DNA from: Myxococcales bacterium
Lineage (GTDB): Bacteria > Myxococcota > B64-G9
NCBI GenBank assembly: GCA_012798435.1
Contig: JAAZNF010000043.1
Span: 1 to 64,000 of the forward strand
Direction: 5' to 3'
DNA length: 64,000 nucleotides
Both the position numbers and the translations under genes were made by a program. Below the pieces are notes generated by a model. It saw only the letters and a list, made by a program, of their open reading frames with translations, was not told where the DNA came from and did no database searches. Below are positions 11,487 to 20,104 of this stretch, piece by piece (position 1 is the stretch's first letter; each line of letters starts with the position of its first letter).

Positions 11487-12383
11487 GTGAAGAGCGACCC
11501 GTACCGGCTCCTGGGGGTTGCCCCCTCGGCCTCCCTCGAGGAGATCAAGCGCGCCTACCGCCACAAGGTGCAGCGGTTGCACCCCGATCGCAACCCGGAC
11601 CCGGCCGCCCACGAGCGGTTCATCGCGGTCAGCGAGGCCTACCGCGCCCTGTGCGACGCCAGGCGCGCCGAGACCGCGAGCGACCCGGAAGAAGCACCTG
11701 GCTCGGACGATCCCGCTCCGGGACGAGACCTCCTGCTACCGGTGTCGATCTCCCTCCGGGAAGTCGCCCTGGGGGGACGGGTGCGGCTCCAGTATTCACG
11801 CCTCGGCGTTTGCCCCGGCTGCCGCGGGACAGGGCGCGGCACGCGAGGCGGCTGCGCCTTGTGCCGCGGTGCGAGCGTGGTGCGCGATCAGACGACGCTG
11901 GAGGTGCGCATCCCCCCGGGCGTCGAAGATGACAGCCGCATCCGCATCGACGGCGCCGGAGACGCCGGCGCCCACGGCGGCCCGGCCGGGAACCTGCTCC
12001 TCTCCGTGCGCGTCTCGCCCCATCCGTTGCTGCGTCGGGACGGCGGTCGCCTCCTCCTCGATCTCCCGCTGCCCGCTCCCCTGGCCGCCCTGGGCGGGCG
12101 GGTCCGCGTCCCCACGCCGACGGGGAGTGCCGAACTCACCATCCCCCCCGGGACCCAGGATGGCGAGGTGCTGCGCCTGGCCGGCCAGGGGCTGCCCCGG
12201 CTCAACGGCCGGCGCCGCGCCGAGCTTCAAGTGCGGGTGCGGCTGGAGACGCCGGTCCGGCTGAACGCCGAGGCCCGCGCGCTGCTGGCCCAGTTCTCCC
12301 AAGCGGCCGGTGAGCGGGCCTTTCCCCGCTATCTACGCTACCGCGAGATGCTGCAACGCACGCCGGAAAACCAGCGCAGCTGA
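11487..12383 (+). CDS. DnaJ-like co-chaperone with shortened zinc-binding region
   Basis: J domain with HPDRN (YRHKVQRLHPDRNPDPAA); only CPGCRGTG...CALC in the zinc region; DnaJ-type C-terminal domains. Confidence 0.88.
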   Translation: MKSDPYRLLGVAPSASLEEIKRAYRHKVQRLHPDRNPDPAAHERFIAVSEAYRALCDARRAETASDPEEAPGSDDPAPGRDLLLPVSISLREVALGGRVRLQYSRLGVCPGCRGTGRGTRGGCALCRGASVVRDQTTLEVRIPPGVEDDSRIRIDGAGDAGAHGGPAGNLLLSVRVSPHPLLRRDGGRLLLDLPLPAPLAALGGRVRVPTPTGSAELTIPPGTQDGEVLRLAGQGLPRLNGRRRAELQVRVRLETPVRLNAEARALLAQFSQAAGERAFPRYLRYREMLQRTPENQRS

Positions 12384-12420
12384 AGCGAGCTTGCTGCGCG
12401 AACCATTGCCGACAAGAATG

Positions 12421-15027
12421 TCAGAAGCCTCCGCTGGAGTCGGGGGCCTCGGCCGGCTGCATGTCCGAGAGCAGCTTCTTGCACTTCTCGTAGGCCCGGG
12501 CGGTGGGCGGCACGATCTGCAACACGGTGCGGCACAGGCCCTGGGCGCGCTCGGCGTCCGAGGACTTCACCACGTAGGCCGTCTCGAACATGCGGTTGGC
12601 CTCGGTCTCGAGCGCCTTCAAACGCTCGCGGGCCATGTCCAGGTCCGGTTTGTAGGAGAGAGCCTTGTTGAAGCAGCGGTAGGCCTCGGGCAGGTTCTTG
12701 CCGTTGTAGGCATCGGTCCCTTTGAGGAAGAACACCTTGCCCAGGCGAGCCTTGAGCTCGGCGGTGAACTTCCCTTGCCCACCCCCCAAACGCCGATCGA
12801 GCTCCTGGGCGTCCACCAGGGCCAGGGTGATCTCTTCCACCTGGCCGCCCTGCCCAGCCACCTTGGCGGTCTTCTGGTAGAGCTCGTCGAAACGCCGCAA
12901 GCTGTCCTGCGCGGCCGGCTCCGCCCCGGCCCGGGCCCGATCGAGGTTCCCCTCGCGGTACGCGGCCAGGGCGTCCCCGGAAAGCAGCAGCCCGCTGCCG
13001 GTCTTCGGTTTGGGCCTGGGCGGTTTTCTCTTCTTTCTCAGCTCTTCCCGCCGGCGCTCGCGCTCGGCGCGCCGCTCCTCCTCGCGCAGGGCACGTTCGG
13101 CCTGCTTCTTGAGATCGCGCGCGACACTATCGACGGGATCGCGAGCCAGGATGCTTTCCGCCAAGGCGACCACCTCGGAATACCGCCGCTCCTGCAACGC
13201 CTTGCGCAGTTCGCCGAGCTGGTGCTCGCGGGCGGCCTGCTCGATCTTCTGGCGAAGCTCCGGCACCAGGTGGGCCTGCAGGCTCTCGGCCGGCACCTTG
13301 CCGAGCTCGCCGAGCGCGGCGGAAAAGTCGTTCCGCTCGAGCTGCTCTCGCGCCGCCTGGAGGGCGGCGACGGCAGCAGCCTCGCGCTCCACCGTCTCCC
13401 CGTACTCCTTCACCCGCGGGTCCTCCGGCCACTCCTGGACCAGGGTGCGCACCGGCTCCAGCGCTTCCTTCCAGCGCTCCTCGCGGGTGAGATGCTTGAG
13501 CCGTTCGAGCACCGCGTCCCGCTCGGCGGCGCGACTCGCTTCCTCCGCCCGGGCCAGCTCCTGCGGCGAGGGCGGCGGCGGCGGGCGGGGGCGGAGCTGC
13601 ACCTTGACGATGCCGAGCACCCCGATCAACGCCACCACCACGCAGGCGAGGTACAGAAAGCGCCGCCGCGAGCGCACGGGACGCAGGACCCGTCCCTCGC
13701 CGGTGGGTTCCGGCGTCTCACCCTCCGGCCGGCGGCCGACGTCCGGCGCCACGAACACCACCGTGCTGGAACCCAGGCTGATGATGTCGCCGTCGAAGAG
13801 GCGAGCACGCTGGATGCGCTCCGTGTTCAAGAACGTCCCGTTCCCCGAGCCCAGGTCAACCACCACCCAACCCTCGTCGGCAAGCTCCACCCGGGCGTGG
13901 CGGCGGGAAACCCCGGGATCCGGCAACACCACGTCGCACTCCGCGGCCCGACCCATCACGCAATCGTCGTCATCCAGCTCCCGCTCGAAGCTCTGACCGC
14001 CGACTTCCACCGAGAGCACCGGCCGGCGCACGCTGTCCTTGAGGATGACGGTGTGGGGCACCACCGGCGCTGGGGGGGGAGCTTCTTCCGGTTCCGGCTC
14101 CGCTTCCGGCTCGGGCGCGGAGTGGGCCCTGGGGCGGGAGGGACGCGGCGCCGGAGGTTGAAAAGCCACCTCCTCCGAGGTCTCTTCGCCCTCGACCAGC
14201 GGCCCCTCGCCGTCCTCCGGTGGCAAGCGGGGCGGGTCGTGCTCCACGATGGTCCCGCTGGTCTCGTTCGGGATCTCCTCGTCTTCCGGGCCCGTCTGCA
14301 CCGCGGGGATCCCCTCCAACGGCGTCTTACGGGCCGCCGCCTCCGTCACGGCGAGCGGGACGTGCTCCTCGATCGTCGTCTGTCCTTCGGTCTCCTCGTC
14401 CTCGACCTCCTCTGGCCCGGTGTCGATTGGAGCCCCGGCTCCAGGACGACGGGAGAGCTCGGGGCGGGTGGTCTTCTTCTCCCGCTCCATATCAGGCCCG
14501 CTCCAATTCACCACGGCCAGCTCTTCGTCGGCCACCTTGGGCGTATCCTCGAACTGCGCCTCCCGCGCGGCCGCGATGAGCTCCGCTGCCTTCTGTGGTT
14601 CGATCTCCAGGGTGGAGTCGATCCCTACGGGCGGTTCCGCCGCCGGCGCATCCCGCAGGCCACGCTGCACCATTTTCTCGACCAGGGCGGAGGCGTCCAC
14701 CGTCGGGCGCTCCTCGTCCTCCTCGTCCGGGGGGGTGGCAATGGCCTGCTGCAAGACCTTGTCGCGCGACAGCGGCTCCTCGTCGGGAAGATCCGACACT
14801 TCCTGAGCCTCGGAGAGCGTCGAGCGGGGTGTATCCTCGGAAAACTCCGCCGGGCGAGGGATCTCCTTTTCGGAGAGGATTTCGCGGATCTGGTTGGCGT
14901 CGAGGGTGTGGGTCTCGGGCTCGTGCTCCTCATCCTCCTCATCCAACCGGGGGTCTTCTCCGGCCGTGGACGATGGCACGTCTTGCAGGCCCGAGTCGCT
15001 CGGGGGTTGGCGTTTTTCGCTACCCAT
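12421..15027 (-). CDS. FHA-domain protein with TM segment and C-terminal coiled-coil/TPR-like region
   Basis: FHA core VMGRAAECDVVLPDPGVSRRHARVEL...DLGSGNGTFLN; TM RFLYLACVVVALIGVLGIVKV; acidic low-complexity N-terminus. Confidence 0.8.
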   Translation of the reverse strand: MGSEKRQPPSDSGLQDVPSSTAGEDPRLDEEDEEHEPETHTLDANQIREILSEKEIPRPAEFSEDTPRSTLSEAQEVSDLPDEEPLSRDKVLQQAIATPPDEEDEERPTVDASALVEKMVQRGLRDAPAAEPPVGIDSTLEIEPQKAAELIAAAREAQFEDTPKVADEELAVVNWSGPDMEREKKTTRPELSRRPGAGAPIDTGPEEVEDEETEGQTTIEEHVPLAVTEAAARKTPLEGIPAVQTGPEDEEIPNETSGTIVEHDPPRLPPEDGEGPLVEGEETSEEVAFQPPAPRPSRPRAHSAPEPEAEPEPEEAPPPAPVVPHTVILKDSVRRPVLSVEVGGQSFERELDDDDCVMGRAAECDVVLPDPGVSRRHARVELADEGWVVVDLGSGNGTFLNTERIQRARLFDGDIISLGSSTVVFVAPDVGRRPEGETPEPTGEGRVLRPVRSRRRFLYLACVVVALIGVLGIVKVQLRPRPPPPPSPQELARAEEASRAAERDAVLERLKHLTREERWKEALEPVRTLVQEWPEDPRVKEYGETVEREAAAVAALQAAREQLERNDFSAALGELGKVPAESLQAHLVPELRQKIEQAAREHQLGELRKALQERRYSEVVALAESILARDPVDSVARDLKKQAERALREEERRAERERRREELRKKRKPPRPKPKTGSGLLLSGDALAAYREGNLDRARAGAEPAAQDSLRRFDELYQKTAKVAGQGGQVEEITLALVDAQELDRRLGGGQGKFTAELKARLGKVFFLKGTDAYNGKNLPEAYRCFNKALSYKPDLDMARERLKALETEANRMFETAYVVKSSDAERAQGLCRTVLQIVPPTARAYEKCKKLLSDMQPAEAPDSSGGF

Positions 15028-15199
15028 CGAAGGCCGCACTCCCATCACCCGACCGGCGGGGCGCTCGCAAGTTGATATCGCGCGGGCGGGGGGTTCTCCA
15101 GGTGCCAAGTTTTACACGGGCGAGACAGAGGGTCAAATTCCCGCCATGGACTTTTCCGTCCTTGCGGCGGGCGGTTCTTCGGGTGTAACCAAGACCATC

Positions 15200-16387
15200 A
15201 TGTCGCTCCAGAACGTGACGGGTTTCGCCGGATGCTTGCTGTGGCTGGTTTTTTCGAGTTCGGCGTGCCGTGAGGGCCCGCCGGTCGACCCCGTCGACCG
15301 AGATGCCGCCCCGCCCCCCGTGGAGCTCGAACCACAGGCGCGGCCGTTGCTCTCGGCGGCCCTCGCCGAGGAGCTGGTGCGCCTCTCCCTCGACTGCGTG
15401 GACCGCGAATACCCCAACAAGCCCGGCCACGTGCTGGAAACGCCGGCCCAGGTCCGGCCTCACCGGGAAGACACGCCCACCTTCTTCGGCTGTTTCGACT
15501 GGCACTCGGCGGTCCACGGCCACTGGGCCATGGTGCGCGTGCTCCGGCTCTTTCCCGACATCCCGTGCAGCGCGGAGATCGTGGCCCGGCTGGACCGACA
15601 CCTGCGTCCCGACCTGATCGAACGCGAGCGGAGCTTCTTCGAGCAGCCGCGCGCGCGGACCTTCGAGCGGCCCTACGGTATGGGCTGGCTGCTGCGGCTG
15701 CGCGCCGAGCTGGAGACGCTCTCCCACCCCAGGGCCGCGGACTGGCGGCGCGCGCTCGACCCGCTGGCCCGAGCCATCTCCCGCAGACTGGCCGACTACC
15801 TGACGCGCCTGAGCGTGCCGGTGCGCGACGGGACGCACCAGAACACGGCCTTTTCGCTGATCCACGCCCTGGACTACGCCTGCGTCTGCGACGATCCCGC
15901 CCTGGCGGATGTGGTCCGGCGTCGCGCCCGAGACTTCTACCTCCAGGACCGCGCCTGCCCGACCGCCTTCGAACCCTCGGGCGAGGACTTCATCTCACCG
16001 TGCCTCGCGGAGGCGGATCTGATGCGGCGGATCCTGACCACGAAGGAGTATCTCTCCTGGCTGGAAGCCTTCCTGCCGCCGCCGCAAGACGAACGCTTCC
16101 GGCCGCTTCGCGCCCCGGTCGAGGTGCGCGATCCCCAGGATCCGCGCATCGGCCACCTGATCGGTCTCTCGTTCCAGCGCGCCGCCTCGTTCGCTGGCAT
16201 CGCTGCGGCCCTGCCGCCGGGACATCCCTGGCGGGCCGTCTACACCACCCTCGCCGCCCGTCACCGCACCGAGGCGTTGACGCAGATGTTCGACGCCGGC
16301 TACGGCGGCGAGCACTGGCTGGCCAGCTTCGCCCTGCTGGCCCTCTCTCCCGACGAGACGATGCCGTGTCCTCAACGCCAACCTTGA
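15200..16387 (+). CDS. DUF2891-like protein
   Basis: TPTFFGCFDWHSAVHGHWAMVRVLRLFP and CLAEADLMRRIL...WLEAFLP match the recalled DUF2891 pattern; N-terminal lipoprotein-like signal (SSSAC). Confidence 0.7.
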   Translation: MSLQNVTGFAGCLLWLVFSSSACREGPPVDPVDRDAAPPPVELEPQARPLLSAALAEELVRLSLDCVDREYPNKPGHVLETPAQVRPHREDTPTFFGCFDWHSAVHGHWAMVRVLRLFPDIPCSAEIVARLDRHLRPDLIERERSFFEQPRARTFERPYGMGWLLRLRAELETLSHPRAADWRRALDPLARAISRRLADYLTRLSVPVRDGTHQNTAFSLIHALDYACVCDDPALADVVRRRARDFYLQDRACPTAFEPSGEDFISPCLAEADLMRRILTTKEYLSWLEAFLPPPQDERFRPLRAPVEVRDPQDPRIGHLIGLSFQRAASFAGIAAALPPGHPWRAVYTTLAARHRTEALTQMFDAGYGGEHWLASFALLALSPDETMPCPQRQP

Positions 16388-16463
16388 GACGAACCGGGTC
16401 TTCCCGATCGGCTTCGCGTCTGCCAAGCCTGACCCGCCAGCCGGCCGGGGCGAGCGAGGCCGG

Positions 16464-17642
16464 CTAGATCTCGATGTCCGAGGCCCGTGCCTCGCCGGAC
16501 GAGCCCGCCGGCGAGGTGGCCGTCGACAGGCGAACCGTGAAGGTGGAGCCGACCCCTGGCTGGCTCTCGACCTGCACCGCACCACCGTACAGGTGGGCCA
16601 GGCGCTTCACGATGGACAGGCCCAGGCCCGAGCCCAGGATGTTGCGGGTGTGCTCGTTCTTGATCCGGGAGAACTCCAGAAACAAGCGTCCGGTGTCCTC
16701 CGGCGCGATGCCGATGCCGCTGTCCGCCACTTGCAAGACGGCCTGCCCCGCCTCGGCGCGGCAGCGTACCTCGACCGTCCCGCCGGCCTTGTTGTACTTC
16801 ACCGCGTTGGAAACCAGGTTGTTGAGGATGATCTCGATCTCGCCGGGGTCCGCCTGGAGAACCACCGGCGCCTCGGCCACCAACGAGATCGACACCCCCT
16901 TGTCCCGCGCCGCCGGCTGCGCCGTCTCGATGGCGCGTCGAGCGACCTCGACGGCGTCCACCGGCTTCAGCGTACGCTGCTTCTGTCCCGACTCGATGCG
17001 GGTAAGATCGAGAAGATCGAAGATGAGCTTGCTCATGCCCTCCAGGCGAACCAACGAGCGCTCCACCATGCGCCGGGTGCTCTCGGGATCGGATGCCAAC
17101 TTTTCGTCCTGCAGGATGCGCAGATACCCCTCCACCGCCGCCAGCGGGGCCTTCAGCTCGTGCGCCAGCACCGAGAGGAACTGGAAGCGGATCTTCTTGC
17201 GCTCCTCGGCCAGGTTGCGCGCCTGACGCTGCAGGATGTGGTGGCGCACCGCCTTGCGCACCACCGTTTTCATCTCCTCCGGCGTGAAGGGCTTGGCCAG
17301 GAAGTCGTAGGCCCCGAGCTTGGTGGCCTGGACCGCCGTCTCCAGCGAGGCGTAGGCGGTGATCATCACCACCAGGATGTCGAGCCGCTTTTCCAGGATG
17401 CGGTTGAGCACGTCGATGCCGGTGATGCCGCCGAGCTTGTAGTCCAGGAGCATGAGCTCGGGCGGGGCGGCAGCGATCTTGGCCAGCGCGTCCTCACCCG
17501 ATTCGCTCAGCTCGACCCGGAAGGACACCTCGGCATCCGCCTCCTCCACCCGGCACACGAAGTTGCGCAACGCCCTCTCCACCGCCAGGCGCATGCCCTC
17601 CTCGTCGTCCACCACCAGGATTCGCAACGCTTCCTTGGCCAT
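16464..17642 (-). CDS. Soluble hybrid: N-terminal receiver plus histidine kinase
   Basis: Receiver ILVVDDEEGMRLAVE...LMLLDYKLGG...FLAKPF; H-box LSVLAHELKAPLAAVEGYL; N/G boxes NNLVSNAVKYN, DSGIGIAPED, GSGLGLSIVKRL; no TM segment seen. Confidence 0.9.
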   Translation of the reverse strand: MAKEALRILVVDDEEGMRLAVERALRNFVCRVEEADAEVSFRVELSESGEDALAKIAAAPPELMLLDYKLGGITGIDVLNRILEKRLDILVVMITAYASLETAVQATKLGAYDFLAKPFTPEEMKTVVRKAVRHHILQRQARNLAEERKKIRFQFLSVLAHELKAPLAAVEGYLRILQDEKLASDPESTRRMVERSLVRLEGMSKLIFDLLDLTRIESGQKQRTLKPVDAVEVARRAIETAQPAARDKGVSISLVAEAPVVLQADPGEIEIILNNLVSNAVKYNKAGGTVEVRCRAEAGQAVLQVADSGIGIAPEDTGRLFLEFSRIKNEHTRNILGSGLGLSIVKRLAHLYGGAVQVESQPGVGSTFTVRLSTATSPAGSSGEARASDIEI

Positions 17643-17654
17643 GCACTCTCGCCT

Positions 17655-19658
17655 CTACCCCGCCTTGAGTTTCCGGGGCAGCGACACCCGGAAGACCGTG
17701 CCGGTTGGCCCCGTCGCCGGATCGCAGTTGGAGCTGAGCGAGATGTCTCCCCGGTGCATCTTGACGATCCCGTACACCACCGCCAGACCCAGGCCGGTGC
17801 CTTTGCCCATCTGCTTGGTGGTGAAGAACGGCTCGAAGATCTTTTTGAAGTTCTCCCGGGGGATGCCAATCCCGGTGTCCTCCACCTCCAACACCACCCA
17901 GTTCTCGTCCGCGCGGGTGCGGACCGTGAGCGTCCCCCCCTGGGGCATGGCGTCGTAGGCGTTGGTGACCAGGTTCGTCAGAATCTGGACCACCTGGTCG
18001 CGGTCGATCTCCGCCGTGGTGTCCGGGGAGTCCTGCTGCACCACGACCTGCACGCCCTGGGGGGGCGGCAGCGCCTGCATGGAGCGGGCCACCAGCGCTC
18101 CCAGCTCCGTGGCCTCGTGCGTCACCTTGTTCTGCCGCGCGAAGTCGAGCAAGCCCGAGACGATCTTCTTGCAGCGCGAGGCCTGCTCCGCGATCATCTC
18201 CAGGTCTTTTCGCACCGGTGAGTCGGGCGGGCATTCCTCCAGCAGAAGGTGGGCGTACATGAGCACGATGCCCAGCGGGTTGTTCACCTCGTGGGCCACG
18301 CCCGCGGCCAGCTGCCCCATGGAGGCCAGGCGCTCGGAGTGCATCAACGACTCCTGGGTCGAAGCCAGCTGCTGGTTGGAGAGGGACAGCTCGCTGACGG
18401 TGGTCTTGAGCTCCTCGACGATGAAGGGCAGGCACATCTCGCTCTCGGCCAGTCCGTGGTAGATGGCGATGGCGTGCTCGCGGCAGGTGAGGTAGCCGCA
18501 GCTGCCGCAGTTCAGCTCGTCGGCCTTGGACTTCTTCCCCATGCGCGCCAGGATGCGGGCGACTTCTTCCTCGGGCGGGGCCTGGATGCGCCGATCGCGC
18601 GGAGCGAAGCCGCGGGACAGGTTCAGGTTGGCGAGCCGGTTGGTGGTGCGCTGCCAGGTCTCCTCGTCGAAGCTGCCCATGCGAAACCGCACGTAGCGCG
18701 ACACCTGCGAGCGCCGCTTGAACAACGTGTCCTTGCTGGTAAGGGCCGGACCGGCGATGCAGCCGTGGCAGGCCAGCATCTCGACCAGGTTGGCCTCCAG
18801 CGCGCCCACGGCCAGCTCACCCACCGCGCAGGTGAAGTTGGTCTTGCCCTCGGTGGCCACCACCTCTCCGGTCATCAGATCCTCGGCGATGTTGGCGGCC
18901 TGCAGCATCCCGCCGGTGATGGGGAACAGCGCCCCCTGCCCGGGATGCGGCGGATCGAAGTCGCTGGGCTCGACAGTTTCGGGCGTGACCCCCCGAGCGG
19001 CAAACATCTGGCGCAGCTCCTCGAAGGTGATGGCCACGTCGACGTTGCCCGGCACCCGGCTGTCCGAGGCCTCCACCTTCTTGGCGATGCAGGGCCCGAT
19101 GAACACGACCTTCAGATCGGCCCCCTCCAGGGCGCGCAGGGCCCGGGCCATGGCCACCATGGGGGACACGATGGGCGCGAGCCGCGGGGTGAGCTCCGGC
19201 TGGTATCGCTCCACGAACCCCACCACCGCCGGGCAGGTGGTGGCCACGTACTGCGCGCCCTTCTTGCGTCCGGCCATGAGCTGACGGTAGCGCTCGGCGA
19301 CCAGATCTGCGCCGAAGGCCACCTCGCACACGAGCGAAAACCCCAGGGCGCGGACCATCCCCACCAACACCCGGAAGTCCACCTCGTGGAGGAACTCCAC
19401 CGGGAAGCTCGGCGCCAGGATGGCGGCTGCCCGCTGGCCACTGCGCAGGATCTCCTCGACGGGTTCCAGGGTCGAGATGACCTCCTTGGCCCGTTGGGAG
19501 CACACGCGGTAGCAGCTGCCGCAGCCGATGCAGCGCTCGGGGATGACCTCGGCCTGGCTCTTGGACATGCGGATGGCCTTGGCCGGGCACTTGAGCACGC
19601 AGGTGAAGCACAATCGGCAGCGGTTCTTGATGGTCTTGACGAAGCAGGTTTCGTCCAT
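17655..19658 (-). CDS. Ferredoxin/[FeFe]-hydrogenase H-cluster-like/4Fe-4S/histidine kinase fusion (HydS-like sensor)
   Basis: Two ferredoxin motifs (CRLCFTCVLKCP; CIGCGSCYRVC); hydrogenase-like TTCPAVVGFVE, PCIAKKVEA, EMLACHGCIAGPA; CGSCGYLTCREHAIAIYHGLAESEMC; H-box GVAHEVNNPLG and ATPase GKGTGLGLAVVYGI. RBS GGGGAGGA before ATG. Confidence 0.9.
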   Translation of the reverse strand: MDETCFVKTIKNRCRLCFTCVLKCPAKAIRMSKSQAEVIPERCIGCGSCYRVCSQRAKEVISTLEPVEEILRSGQRAAAILAPSFPVEFLHEVDFRVLVGMVRALGFSLVCEVAFGADLVAERYRQLMAGRKKGAQYVATTCPAVVGFVERYQPELTPRLAPIVSPMVAMARALRALEGADLKVVFIGPCIAKKVEASDSRVPGNVDVAITFEELRQMFAARGVTPETVEPSDFDPPHPGQGALFPITGGMLQAANIAEDLMTGEVVATEGKTNFTCAVGELAVGALEANLVEMLACHGCIAGPALTSKDTLFKRRSQVSRYVRFRMGSFDEETWQRTTNRLANLNLSRGFAPRDRRIQAPPEEEVARILARMGKKSKADELNCGSCGYLTCREHAIAIYHGLAESEMCLPFIVEELKTTVSELSLSNQQLASTQESLMHSERLASMGQLAAGVAHEVNNPLGIVLMYAHLLLEECPPDSPVRKDLEMIAEQASRCKKIVSGLLDFARQNKVTHEATELGALVARSMQALPPPQGVQVVVQQDSPDTTAEIDRDQVVQILTNLVTNAYDAMPQGGTLTVRTRADENWVVLEVEDTGIGIPRENFKKIFEPFFTTKQMGKGTGLGLAVVYGIVKMHRGDISLSSNCDPATGPTGTVFRVSLPRKLKAG

Positions 19659-19704
19659 GGGTTCCTCCCCGGCGCTCGCACCGGGGGACGGGGCCACCTA
19701 CCGC

Positions 19705-20094
19705 TCAACGGTCCAGCAGGCGATGCACCTCGGCGCGCAGTTGCTCCGGCCGCACCGGCTTGTTGAGGAAGGTGTCCGCCTTGATCCAGGAGCGCACCTC
19801 GGGCGACGGCGAGGAGAAGTTCAGCCCGGTGGCCGCGGCGACGGCGGTCAGGATGATCACCGGGGTCTCGGGGTACAGGCGCTTGACGTGGTGGCACAGC
19901 ACGAACCCCGAGTCCTTGTTCTCCATCATCAGGTCGAAGATGGCCAGGTCCGGGATGGCGGTGAGCAGCGCCTCCTCCGCCTCCTCCTGGCTGTGCGCGC
20001 CCAACACCTGGTAGCCCTCGCCCTTCAGGAGCAGCGACACCTGCTCCAGGATGTCGGGGTCGTCGTCCGCGATCAGGATCTTCTTCTGGTTCAT
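19705..20094 (-). CDS. Single-domain response regulator in the hydrogenase operon
   Basis: ILIADDDPDILEQVSLLL...LAIFDLMMENKDSGFVLC...FLNKPVRPEQL; no output domain. Confidence 0.88.
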   Translation of the reverse strand: MNQKKILIADDDPDILEQVSLLLKGEGYQVLGAHSQEEAEEALLTAIPDLAIFDLMMENKDSGFVLCHHVKRLYPETPVIILTAVAAATGLNFSSPSPEVRSWIKADTFLNKPVRPEQLRAEVHRLLDR

Positions 20095-20104
20095 GGCCGT
20101 ATCC

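Noticed and set aside
12310-15075. 921-aa plus-strand ORF
   Set aside because: Antisense to the FHA-domain gene; no domain and biased composition.
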